NCBI GenBank assembly: GCA_019448385.1
Contig: JAGTXO010000007.1
Span: 372,001-436,000, forward strand
Direction of reading: 5' to 3'
Origin: Diacronema lutheri
Taxonomy: Eukaryota; Haptophyta; Pavlovophyceae; Pavlovales; Pavlovaceae
DNA: 64,000 bases
In this document: positions 1 through 8,248 of the stretch, in pieces
How the letters are laid out: the number at the start of each line of letters is the position of its first letter
Numbering within the stretch: position 1 is the first letter of the stretch
Position numbers and translations under genes: made by a program
Notes under the pieces: model-generated
Told to the model about the DNA's origin: nothing
The model's database searches: none
What the model saw: the letters and a program-made list of their open reading frames with translations, nothing else

Positions 1-1
1 C

Positions 2-940
2 CGCAGGCTCTCGGACGAGCGCTCGGACCAGCTGCGGCTCGTGCGCGCGTGGGAGGGCTACGTGAGGGCATGCGGCGGGCCCGCCGCCGCCGCCGCCGCC
101 CACCGCCTCCGCGCGCGCGAGCGAGCCGCCGTCCGCGCCTTTTGCGACGAGCACTACCTTTCAGAGAGCGCGCTGCGCGAGATGGCCGAGGCGCGCGGGC
201 AGCTCGCGCGCGCGCTGGAGGAGCGCGGCTTCGCGACGACGGGCGCGCCCGCCGAACACTCGCACGCCGCGCTCGTCCGAGCGATCAGCTGCGCCGCGCT
301 CTACCCCAACGTGGCCACCGTCGCCCTCCCCAAGGCGCGCTTCCATGCAACGGCCGCTGGCATGGTGGCGCTCGCCCCGCTCGCGCGCGAGGTCAAGTAC
401 TACATCGAGGCGGACGAGACGCATGGCGGCGAAAGCGGCGGCGGTGCGCGCGGGCCGCGTCGGCGCGAGCGCGTTTTCCTCCCGCCCGGCTCATCTCTTT
501 TCCACGTGGGCGATGTGCGCTCGACGCACGTCGCCTTCCACGCCAAGCGGAGGCAGCAGCCGCCGCCGTCGGCGGCGGGGCAGCAGCAGCAGCAAGCGCA
601 GCAGCAGGCGCGCGGGGGCGGTGGGGCGAGCGGGGCCGCGGCCGCTGGCGCGTGGGACGGCGGGCGCGTGCTGCTGCAGGGCGTGAGCGAGGCGCCCCCC
701 TTCGCCCTCCTCCTCTTCTGCGGCGAGCTCAGCTCGGACGCGCTCGCGCAGACGATCACGGTCGACGGCCGGCTCGCGTTCGCCGCGCCCGCGCGCGTCG
801 GCGTGCTGCTCCGCAGGCTGCGCGCCGACCTGGACGAGCTGCTCGAGGCCAAGCTGCGCACGCCCGATGAGGACATCGCGCGCTCTCCGACGGTGCACGC
901 GATCGTGCAGCTGCTCACGGGCGGCAGCGGCTCAGCGTGA
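2..940 (+). CDS. DExH-box RNA helicase, C-terminal part (5' end outside window)
   Basis: The reading frame is open from base 2, so the gene begins upstream of the window. The visible 312 residues match the C-terminal half of DHX29/DHX36/DHX57-type helicases. First comes the end of the HA2 helical region (SDQLRLVRAWEGY, then FCDEHYLSESALREM, like the family's S-D-H-L...A-F-E-G-W and N-F-L-S...L). Then comes the conserved LVRAISCAALYPNVATV segment and an OB-fold ending in PFALLLFCGEL. These proteins unwind RNA or G-quadruplexes in translation and RNA processing. The helicase motor motifs lie outside the window, so the paralogue cannot be named. A Gly/Ala/Gln-rich insert near 575-660 interrupts the OB-fold region. 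It converges on the CX9C gene with 60 bp between stop codons. Confidence 0.85.
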   Translation, partial: RRLSDERSDQLRLVRAWEGYVRACGGPAAAAAAHRLRARERAAVRAFCDEHYLSESALREMAEARGQLARALEERGFATTGAPAEHSHAALVRAISCAALYPNVATVALPKARFHATAAGMVALAPLAREVKYYIEADETHGGESGGGARGPRRRERVFLPPGSSLFHVGDVRSTHVAFHAKRRQQPPPSAAGQQQQQAQQQARGGGGASGAAAAGAWDGGRVLLQGVSEAPPFALLLFCGELSSDALAQTITVDGRLAFAAPARVGVLLRRLRADLDELLEAKLRTPDEDIARSPTVHAIVQLLTGGSGSA

Positions 941-1000
941 CAGGCGCCTGCACAGTCCTACGTAGCACAGCCTTAGAGGGCGCGTTCAACCGGAGGGGCG

Positions 1001-1435
1001 TCAGTCGGGCGCGCCGGCGATGGCGTCGCGTAGCAGCGCGGCGGAGACGAGCATGCTGGCCTGCCTCTGCGCGCAGCGCTCGAGCCGACGCCGCTCGCGC
1101 GCGCACAGCGCGTTGGCCGCGGGCACGCCGCCGCGCGACGAGGCGGCCTGAATGCACTGCATCCAGCGGATCGACTCGTCGGGGCATGCCTTGCCAGCGA
1201 CGCACAGCATGTTTGACATCTTGAGCTGCGCGAGGGCGGCAGGATTGGGCGCGTCGCCGCTGACGATCCGGTCGAGGAAGCCGAGGCACTCGCGCATCCC
1301 CTCAACGAGGGGCACGGCCGGCGCGTTCTCCTCCAGCCGAGCGAGCTCGCGCGCCGACCAGCGGCGCGAGAAGAGGGCCGCCTCGAACTGGAGCAGTGCC
1401 GTGCAGTCGGGCAGCTGCAGGTTCGCCTTGGCCAT
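1001..1435 (-). CDS. Twin CX9C (CHCH-type) small protein, probably mitochondrial intermembrane space
   Basis: This 144-residue protein has two exact Cys-x9-Cys pairs, C84/C94 and C111/C121, separated by a 16-residue linker. That is the coiled-coil-helix fold of proteins oxidised by the Mia40/Erv1 relay in the mitochondrial intermembrane space. Such proteins act in cytochrome oxidase assembly, as complex I subunits or in cristae organisation. Residues 1-70 are helical and unassigned, with no cleavable presequence, as expected for Mia40 substrates. The first ATG (1435) gives a compact protein. Its 5' end is 126 bp from the MAD1 start on the opposite strand. I cannot tell which CX9C subfamily it belongs to. 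Confidence 0.7.
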   Translation of the reverse strand: MAKANLQLPDCTALLQFEAALFSRRWSARELARLEENAPAVPLVEGMRECLGFLDRIVSGDAPNPAALAQLKMSNMLCVAGKACPDESIRWMQCIQAASSRGGVPAANALCARERRRLERCAQRQASMLVSAALLRDAIAGAPD

Positions 1436-1561
1436 GCGTGCCTGCGCCGGGGCGGATCGGGTCCGGCCCACTCTCCCCACCGGCCGCACTCCACTCTCAC
1501 CCGTGGGCAAGCGCGTGCGTCTCCGGCGCTTGTGCCGACTCCCTTCCCGCGCAACAGGGGA

Positions 1562-4152
1562 ATGGCGAGCGGCCCGTGGAGCAAACGCGCACTGGACGCG
1601 GGCGCGGATGGCGATGCGCACAAGCGGCCGGCGCTGGGCACGGTGGTGGGGCCGCCCGTCGGATCTGACTGCGAGGAAGACGACGTGGCGGGCGCGGCGG
1701 GTGGCGCGGCGCCGCCGCCGCCGCTGCCGCCCCCGCTGCCGCAGCAGACGCTCGTGGCGACGCCGCGCGCAGCCGCGGCGCCGCCGCTGCCACTCAGCGG
1801 CGCGATCGCGCCGGACAAGGAGAACGCGACGCCGGCGGCAGGCTCGATTCGCGGCTCGCTTGAGCCCTCTGCGTCCGCTCTGCGCGCCAGCGGCGCCGTG
1901 TGGGCGCGCGAGGCCGAGATGCTCCGCGCGTCGGAGCGCGCGTCGGAAGCGGCGCGCTCGCGCGAGGCGGCGCTCGCCGCGTCCGAGCTCGAGCGGCGCT
2001 CGGCGCAGCTCGAGCTGTCGCGCGAGCGCGAGCGAACGGTGGCGCTCACGCGCCAGCGCGACTTCCTCGAGGCGTCCGAGTCCGAGCTGCGCGCTCAGCT
2101 GCGTGCGCTGCGGACGTCCGCTGCCGACGCAGAGCGCGAAACTCGAAAGGCGCTCGACGCCGCGCGCGCGCAGGCGGCCGCGCTGCGCGACGACGTCGCG
2201 CGCGAGCGTGCCGAGGGGCGGTCGGAGCGTTCGGAGCTCGCGCGCCAGCTCGACGCTGCGCGTGACGAAGCAAGCGCCGCGCGCGCCGAGGCGGACGCGG
2301 GGCGCGCCGACGCGGCGGCGGCGCTCGCGGCGCTCGCGGCCGCGCGCCGCGCCGAGGCCGATGCGCGCGCGCGCGCGCAGACGGCGGAGGGCGCGCAGGC
2401 GGAGCTCGAGGCGGCGCGGCGGCGGATCGCGCGGCTCGAGTCGCTCGAGCAGCGCGAGCCCGAGCTCCGCCGCGAGCTCGAGCAGCTGCAGCACGCCGCG
2501 CGCGACGCGGCGAGCGCGCGCGCGGACGCGGACGCGGCGCGCGCGCGCGCGGCGCACGCGACGCAGCTGCGCGAGGAGCTGGCGGACGCGCGCGCAAAGG
2601 TGGCGTCGCTCGAGCGCAACGCCAAAGACGTGCGCGCGCTCGAGCTCGAGAAGACCGCGCTCGTCGAGCAGCTCGCCGAGTGGCGCGAGTTGTGCACGGA
2701 CGACAGCGAGGACGGCGTCGGCGGCGGCGGCGGCGGCGCGCCGTCAGCCGCGCAGCTTGCTGACACGCTGCGCCAACTGCGCGTGCAGGTGGCGCGCGCG
2801 AGCGAGCGCGAAGGAGCCCTCGCCGCGCGCCTGCGCCACGAGGAGCTCGCGGCCTCCGCCAAGGAGGCGCAGGCCGCCCTGGCGCACGACGACGCCGAGG
2901 ACTGGAAGCGGCGCGCGCACGACGCCGCGCGCGCGGCCGCAGTCGACCGGCAGCGCGCGGCCGCGGCGGAGGCGGAGCGCGATGGATCGCGCCGGCTGCT
3001 CGCTGCGTACGCCGCGGCAGACGCGGCACGCGCAGGCGCCGGCGGCGCAGGCGGCACCGCCACGCCGGACCTGCGCGAGCTGCAGGACGCGCTCGTGGCC
3101 GCGACGGCGCGCGCGGACGCGGCGGCCGCTGAGCTTGAGGCGGCGCGCGCTGACGCGAGCGCCGCGCGCGGCGCCGAGCGGACGGCGCTGGCGGACGCGG
3201 CCGCCGCGCGCGCCGCGGCCGAGCGGGCCGCCGAGCTCGAGGCGTCGACTGCGCGCGAACTCGAGGCCGCGCGCCGATTCGCCATCGACGCCGGCGCGGC
3301 CGGCCGCGCGAACGGCGGGGACGGCACGATGGGTGCGGCCGGCGCGGACGGCACGGTGCCCAAGCCGCCGTCGCACCGCGTGCTGCACCTCGGCATCAAC
3401 CCGACGCAGCGCGCGACCGAGGCGATGGTCGAGAGCCTGCGCGAACGGAATCGCGCACTGCAGTTGCGTCTTGACGCGCTCGGCGCGGACGGCGCGCTCG
3501 GCGCGGACGGCAATGCGCCGCGGCCTGCCGGCGCGGCCGCCGCGCAGGCCGCTGCGGCCGCCGCGACAGCCGCCGCAAACCTCGAGGCCGCGCAGGTGCC
3601 CGCCGCGCCGCGTCACGCCGCCTCCTTCCCTCGCTCGCCCACCCGCGCGCGCGCTCACGCCCGCGTGATCCGTCGCACGGCCTCGCGCCGCCGCGCGGCA
3701 GGCCGCCGCATCCGCTGCCGAGGCGCACGCCGACCGGCTGAAGACGGTCTTCCGCGAGAAGATCCACGAGTTCCGCGAGGCCGTGTGCACGCTCTTCGGC
3801 TACAGGATCGACATGGTTGACCGCCGGTACACGCTCCGTCCACTCGGCGGTAGTCGCAACGAGACGCTCCTTTTTAACGTGCGTGCGCGGCGCGCGGCGC
3901 GGCGCGACGCCGTGCGGCTGGCGGCTCCGCGCTCATCCACTGCCCCGCATGCGCGCCGGCCGGCCGGCACGCGCCGCGCAGAGCGGCGCGGACGGCTCGC
4001 TATCGATGCTCGAGAGCGACTGGGCGGCGCAGCTCTCGCCGCTGATCGGCGAGTATTTGCAAAGGGGCAGCTCGATTCCCGCCTTCCTTGCCGCGGTCAC
4101 GCTGCAGCTCTTCCGCGACGGGCCCGCGCATGGCTTCGCGACGCAGCCGTGA
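1562..4152 (+). CDS. MAD1: Mitotic spindle assembly checkpoint protein MAD1 (3 exons)
   Basis: Exons 1562-3595, 3702-3878 and 3982-4152 join in phase 0 at GT-AG introns of 106 and 103 bp to give 793 residues (human MAD1 has 718). Residues from about 100 to 640 are an almost unbroken Ala/Arg/Glu-rich coiled coil. The C-terminal part is diagnostic: VLHLGINPTQ resembles the K-V-L-H-M...N-P-T segment that precedes the head domain. FREKIHEFREAVCTLFGYRI matches the helix of the MAD1 C-terminal domain, and the last exon has SIPAFLAAVTLQLF, like S-I-P-A-F-L-S-S-L-T-L-E-L-F in animals. MAD1 anchors MAD2 at unattached kinetochores. The start chosen is the first ATG. A run of Pro/Ala precedes the coiled coil. 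It shares its short upstream region with the CX9C gene. Confidence 0.9.
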
Positions 4153-4163
4153 CTCGTCGAGGG

Positions 4164-4407
4164 GACTACAGGTAATCGCGGGCATTAAGGCCCGTTCAGG
4201 GGCTTGGCGCGCAGGGGCTTGGCGCGCAGGGGCTTGGCGAAAGCCGGGGCCGCTACTCTGACGTTATCCTTGCTGTCCCCTCACCATCCTTTAGAAATTG
4301 CACACAAGAAACCGTGGCTGCCCACTGAGAAGGCTTGTGAAACAGCGAAGAAACTGAGGCCCAACCCCAAATCCCTGCTTTCTTAATGCCCGCGATTACC
4401 TGTAGTC
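4164..4407. mobile_element. MITE-like element with 25-bp perfect terminal inverted repeats
   Basis: The ends 4164-4188 and 4383-4407 are perfect reverse complements (GACTACAGGTAATCGCGGGC followed by ATTAA). The 244-bp unit is visibly less GC-rich than its surroundings and has no convincing coding potential. If the true terminus is the CAGGTAATCG inside the repeat, each end is flanked by TA, which would fit a TA target duplication. The flanking GAC/GTC would then be coincidental. Inside the left end is a 15-bp tandem repeat (CAGGGGCTTGGCGCG, about three copies, 4197-4240). It sits 11 bp downstream of the MAD1 stop and 13 bp from the target duplication of the neighbouring MULE. The superfamily is undecided. 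Confidence 0.6.
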
Positions 4408-4429
4408 GCTCTCACCATCTGAGTGAACG

Positions 4430-4712
4430 CAGATGAATTGAAGTCCGAACTCCGGAACTTCGCTGCATCCCGAAATTCGGATCGCAAGACTGCGCAGTAC
4501 TTGCGGTCCGAATTTCGGATCGCACACGCGCGGCGAGTCCTAGATTCCGGAGAGCAGAAGCGTCGCCGTGATCCTCGCGAGTGAGCGCAATGGCGCGCGT
4601 GCCGCGCCCGCTACGCATGCCCTGAACACCCTCACACCCGCCCACGCCCGCGCGACGCACGCCGAACGCACGCGCAGGCCCTGGCCGCGCCGACGACCAC
4701 GCGCGCGCGGCG
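4430..4712 (+). repeat. MULE left terminal inverted repeat
   Basis: The 283-bp left repeat pairs with 6051-6333. It contains palindromic sub-blocks such as CCGAAATTCGG and TCCGAATTTCGGA near the outer end, which could be transposase-binding sites. The only difference I found is in the stretch near 4681-4686. The preceding 9 bases are the target duplication. Confidence 0.85.
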
Positions 4713-4960
4713 CACGTTCGCCGCGTACACGGCCATGGGATCACGGGCGGCGACCTATTCGGGCATGGACATTGCCCTGGCTAGCATTTGTTGCGTGCCG
4801 TGCTGTCCGACATCTGTGCGCAACGAAGCCTGCGCGCCTCGGCGGTACATTGGCACGAGCCGGCGAAGAAGCAAGAGGCGACAAGCACACACCGCGTGCT
4901 GCTTGTTGGTGGGGAAGTTCAGATGCCCTCCACTTCCGCGATGCATGCATGATTGAACGT

Positions 4961-6040
4961 TCATATAAGAGCCTGCATTAGTGTTAACGCCGTGCCTGTC
5001 GTCGCGCCTCTGCCTCCGCGTCCGCGCCCGCATCCGCGCCCGCCCCCACGCTCGCGCCCGCGCCGCGACCCCGCGCCCGCGTTGTATCCGCGCCCGCGCT
5101 CGAACCCGCGCCCGCGCTCGACTCCGCCCCCGCGCTCAATCCAGCGCCCGCGCCGGCGTTCGACCTGCGTCCGCGCTCGCTCTCTCCTTGGCCTTGCGCG
5201 GCGCGCCAACGTTTGGCTTGCGCTTCTTCTGCTGGGCCCCAGTGGTGCGCTTAGCGAGCTCGTCGATGTGAGGGATGCCCTCCACAGCTGCAGAGGCCGG
5301 CCGCTTGCGCGGGTTCAGCGTAGTGATGCCGGTCGCAGGCTCGACGTGTCGACGTGGTGCGGCTGACGGTGATGAGGCCAGTCGTGTGCTTCTCCGACTT
5401 CGCGCACAGCCGCGCCAATGGGCGCAGCTGGCTCATGATCGCCTGCTCGCGCTCAGCCGCGGTGAGCGGGATCGAACTGCCGCTGCCAGGCGCCTGCTGG
5501 CGAGGCCGGAAGCGCAGATCGGCGACGCGCCCGTTGATCCAGCCCTGCTCGCGCACACGCCAGCCAAGAGCGAAGTCCTCTGCCGTGAGCGGGTCGACAA
5601 TGCGGTTGTCGAGCTGGTACTTGAAGCGCACGGCGAGCATGTGCCTGCACGGAGCCCTGCGCATGAAGCGGCCGGGCGCGCGCGGATGCCGGGCAGGCGG
5701 TGGATCAGAAGTGCGAGCTCTGCAGCGCTGCGCCTGCGTACTTGCGCGCGGCTGCGCACGGCTGCTCACCCGTGCGAGATGGGGTATTGGCATGAGCAGC
5801 TCACGAGCGTCGTTTGCCGGCAGACGAGCGGTTCGTCTGGCAAGAGGTTCAGGTCGGCCAAGCGGATGGTGCCCGGTTCAAAGCGTACGTACGCGCCGTC
5901 GTCCTCACCTTGGAGGCTCGTCGCCAGGCGCTCGGCGAGATCAATGCCATCAAAATCCCCGGCCGGCAGGTCAGCTTCGTCTGCGCCGTCCGTGTCGTGT
6001 GCGTCATCATCAGCGTCGCCGCCGGCTGCGCGGCCGGGAA
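4961..6040 (-). CDS. Unidentified gene or gene fragment inside the MULE (structure uncertain)
   Basis: Three stretches on the minus strand read like protein. The first (about 6035-5815) gives an acidic region and then GAYVRFEPGTIRLADLNLL, ending at a plausible GT donor. The second (about 5720-5360) contains KYQLDNRIVDPLTAEDFAL followed by a Trp/Arg-rich segment and ITVSRTTSTR. The third (about 5350-4961) contains NPRKRPASAAVEGIPHIDEL, then a basic, Arg/Gly-rich tail built from imprecise short repeats. The first and second could be joined by an intron. Between the second and third the frame changes without an obvious splice signal, so the copy may be decayed. I do not recognise the family and see no MULE transposase motif. 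It could be element-encoded or a captured host gene (Pack-MULE). Confidence 0.35.
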
Positions 6041-6050
6041 CGCGAGCGGT

Positions 6051-6333
6051 CGCCGCGCGCGCGTGGTCGTCGGCGCGGGCAGGGCCTGCGCGTGCGTTCG
6101 GCGTGCGTCGCGCGGGCGTGGGCGGGTGTGAGGGTGTTCAGGGCATGCGTAGCGGGCGCGGCACGCGCGCCATTGCGCTCACTCGCGAGGATCACGGCGA
6201 CGCTTCTGCTCTCCGGAATCTAGGACTCGCCGCGCGTGTGCGATCCGAAATTCGGACCGCAAGTACTGCGCAGTCTTGCGATCCGAATTTCGGGATGCAG
6301 CGAAGTTCCGGAGTTCGGACTTCAATTCATCTG
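6051..6333 (-). repeat. MULE right terminal inverted repeat
   Basis: Reverse complement of the left repeat over its full length. It is followed directly by the second copy of the 9-bp target duplication (6334-6342) and then, 92 bases later, by the antiporter ATG. The antiporter frame stays open back into this repeat, but no in-frame ATG there is convincing. Confidence 0.85.
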
Positions 6334-6434
6334 GAGTGAACGTCACCCTTTGCGAACGTCACGCCGAAGTGGCGCGGAAACGTCCCCTTCGACATGTCAA
6401 GTTCGCTCGGCGCGTGCGCGGTCTAGGCGGTGCA

Positions 6435-8180
6435 ATGGGCGGCGAGCACGTGGCCCAGGGCCACGCGGAGTCGCACTGGTCCATCGCAATAGGGCTGGGC
6501 TGCCTGCCGCTCACGCTGGTGGCGGGACGCGCGCTCGAGGCGCGCGGCGTCTCGCAACTGCCCGAGGCGGGCGTCGCCGTCCTACTCGGCGCCGCCGCGT
6601 CCGGCGCGGTCGCGGCCGTGGTGGGCGACAGCGCGGTGCTGCGCGACATGCGCTTCGACTTTGAGTTTTTTGTGGTGTGGCTGCTCCCGCCCATCATCTT
6701 TGAAGCCGGCTTCAACATGAACCGCCGCGCCTTTTTCGCCAACTTGGCGCCGACCGCGCTCCTCGCCGTCGCGGGCACGCTCTTCTCGACCGCGGTTGTC
6801 GGGTCGTTCGTATACGGCGCGGGGCGCGCGGGGCTGTGCCACGCGTTGGGAGGTGACGCGAGCTTCTTCTTTGGCGCGCTCATCTCCGCGACCGACCCCG
6901 TGACCGTCCTCGCCGTCTTCCAGCGCCTCGGCGTCAAGGCGGAGCTTTTTGCCGTCGTCTTTGGCGAGAGCGTCCTCAATGACGCGGTGGCGCTCGTGCT
7001 CTCGCGCGTGCTGCTCAGCTTCCAGACGGTGCCGCTCACGCCGCTTTCCGCGCTTGGCGCTGCCCTCTCCTTCGCCTACTGCTTCGCAGGCTCTCTCCTC
7101 GTCGGCGCGGCGTGCGGTGCCACTTCGGCGCTCTTGCATAAGCATGCCGGCTTGCGCACGCACGCTGACGCGCTCTATGCCGAGGCGGCGGTGATCTTCG
7201 CGTGCGCATGGGGCTCATACTACGTGGCCGAAGGGCTGCACCTGTCAGGCATCGTCGCGATCCTTTTCTGTGGCATCGCGATGGCGCAGTACACGCGCGA
7301 CAACCTGTCGATGGAGGCCAAGGCGCTGAGCGCGCGCGCGCTCAAGGTGGTCGCGCTGCTTGCCGAGGCGTTCATCTTTGTGTACCTGGGAATGGCCACG
7401 TTTGCCTTCCCGATCCTGCACGGCACGCCCTGGAGCCTCGTCGCCGTCGCGCTCGTCGCGTGCGCCCTCGGCCGGACCCACGTGTATGCACTCGCACACG
7501 CGACCAACGGCTGGCGCGAGTCGGTCGCGGGCTGCGTGCCGGGCCCGTACGTGCCCGTCTGGCTCATGAAGCGCGCGCCCGACTGGCTGGCTGGCACGCG
7601 GCTCCTCCCTGACCCGCACCTCGCGCGCATCTCGACGATCGAGCAGCACGTGCTCCTGTTCTGCGGGCTGCGCGGCGGGGTCGCCTTCGCCATCGCCGCG
7701 GCCGCGTACGAGCGCGGCGATTTTGCGACGCGCGGCGACTCGCTCGCCATATTGCAGACGACGCTGATGGTCGCGTTCTTCACCATCTTTGTGCTCGGTG
7801 GCCTCGCGGCGGACGTGGCGAAGGCCGCCGCCATCCTCGACGCGCAGCGCGCGCGCGGCGGCGAGGCCGCCGCGCGGAGCAGCTCGACAACCGAGCCGCG
7901 CTCGCGGCTGCAGGCGTGGGAGCGCGCGCACCTCCGACCGTTCCTTACCGCCTCCGACCCTGCGGCGACCGACGCGGCCGCAGCCGGAGAGAAGGCGGAG
8001 GCGCAGCTCGGCACGCCGCGCGCCGCGGTGCTCGACGCGCGCTACGGCAGCTGGCCGCAGCCGCGCAGGCCGAGCGCGCGCGATGAGGCTGAGCAAGCGT
8101 CCGCGCTGGAGCGGTTCGAGGCCGCGCCGGGCGGCGAGACGGCCGAGAGCGACCGCACGGGCGACGGGCTGGGCGCGTGA
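6435..8180 (+). CDS. Na+/H+ antiporter of the CPA1/NHE family
   Basis: A 581-residue, intronless membrane protein with about 12 hydrophobic segments over residues 15-480 and a hydrophilic tail of about 100 residues. Ion-path motifs of the family are present: SATDPVTVLAVF at 151-162 and FGESVLNDAVALVL at 177-190, the region that carries the Asn-Asp pair. VWLLPPIIFEAGFNMN (81-96) matches the conserved F-x-x-x-L-P-P-I-I-F-E-x-G segment. The later GLRGGVAFAIAA segment carries the conserved Arg-Gly region. It should exchange cytosolic or lumenal protons for Na+ or K+. The ATG chosen follows the MULE insertion. The insertion lies 92 bp upstream, so its promoter or 5' UTR was probably altered. Confidence 0.9.
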   Translation: MGGEHVAQGHAESHWSIAIGLGCLPLTLVAGRALEARGVSQLPEAGVAVLLGAAASGAVAAVVGDSAVLRDMRFDFEFFVVWLLPPIIFEAGFNMNRRAFFANLAPTALLAVAGTLFSTAVVGSFVYGAGRAGLCHALGGDASFFFGALISATDPVTVLAVFQRLGVKAELFAVVFGESVLNDAVALVLSRVLLSFQTVPLTPLSALGAALSFAYCFAGSLLVGAACGATSALLHKHAGLRTHADALYAEAAVIFACAWGSYYVAEGLHLSGIVAILFCGIAMAQYTRDNLSMEAKALSARALKVVALLAEAFIFVYLGMATFAFPILHGTPWSLVAVALVACALGRTHVYALAHATNGWRESVAGCVPGPYVPVWLMKRAPDWLAGTRLLPDPHLARISTIEQHVLLFCGLRGGVAFAIAAAAYERGDFATRGDSLAILQTTLMVAFFTIFVLGGLAADVAKAAAILDAQRARGGEAAARSSSTTEPRSRLQAWERAHLRPFLTASDPAATDAAAAGEKAEAQLGTPRAAVLDARYGSWPQPRRPSARDEAEQASALERFEAAPGGETAESDRTGDGLGA

Positions 8181-8248
8181 CGTCAGACGACATGGAATGT
8201 CTCAGAAACTTCCGTACTCATATTGGGCCCATACTGTACCTGAAGTCC

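Larger units (their letters stand above)
4430..6333. mobile_element. Mutator-like element (MULE), 1904 bp, with long TIRs and 9-bp target duplication
   Basis: Both ends carry 283-bp inverted repeats (4430-4712 and 6051-6333) that begin CAGATGAATTGAAGTCCGAA and differ at about one position by eye. The element is flanked by an exact 9-bp direct repeat, GAGTGAACG, at 4421-4429 and 6334-6342. Long TIRs plus a 9-bp target duplication define Mutator-like elements. The near-identity of the repeats means a recent insertion. The interior (about 1.34 kb) is too small for a usual MULE transposase and shows none of its motifs, so this copy is probably non-autonomous. It carries a degenerate or spliced frame on the minus strand. 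It landed 92 bp before the antiporter start codon, probably in that gene's 5' region. Confidence 0.85.

Noticed and set aside
1152-3668. Long Arg-rich plus-strand frame across MAD1
   Set aside because: It is an out-of-phase shadow of the MAD1 coiled-coil exon, extremely rich in Arg, Ala, Pro and Ser.
4204-4386. Small protein gene inside the MITE-like element
   Set aside because: The 60-residue frame begins in a 15-bp tandem repeat and matches nothing; it is enclosed by the element's inverted repeats.
4430-6333. LTR retroelement or virus-like insertion
   Set aside because: The terminal repeats are inverted, the target duplication is 9 bp and there are no reverse transcriptase, integrase or capsid motifs.
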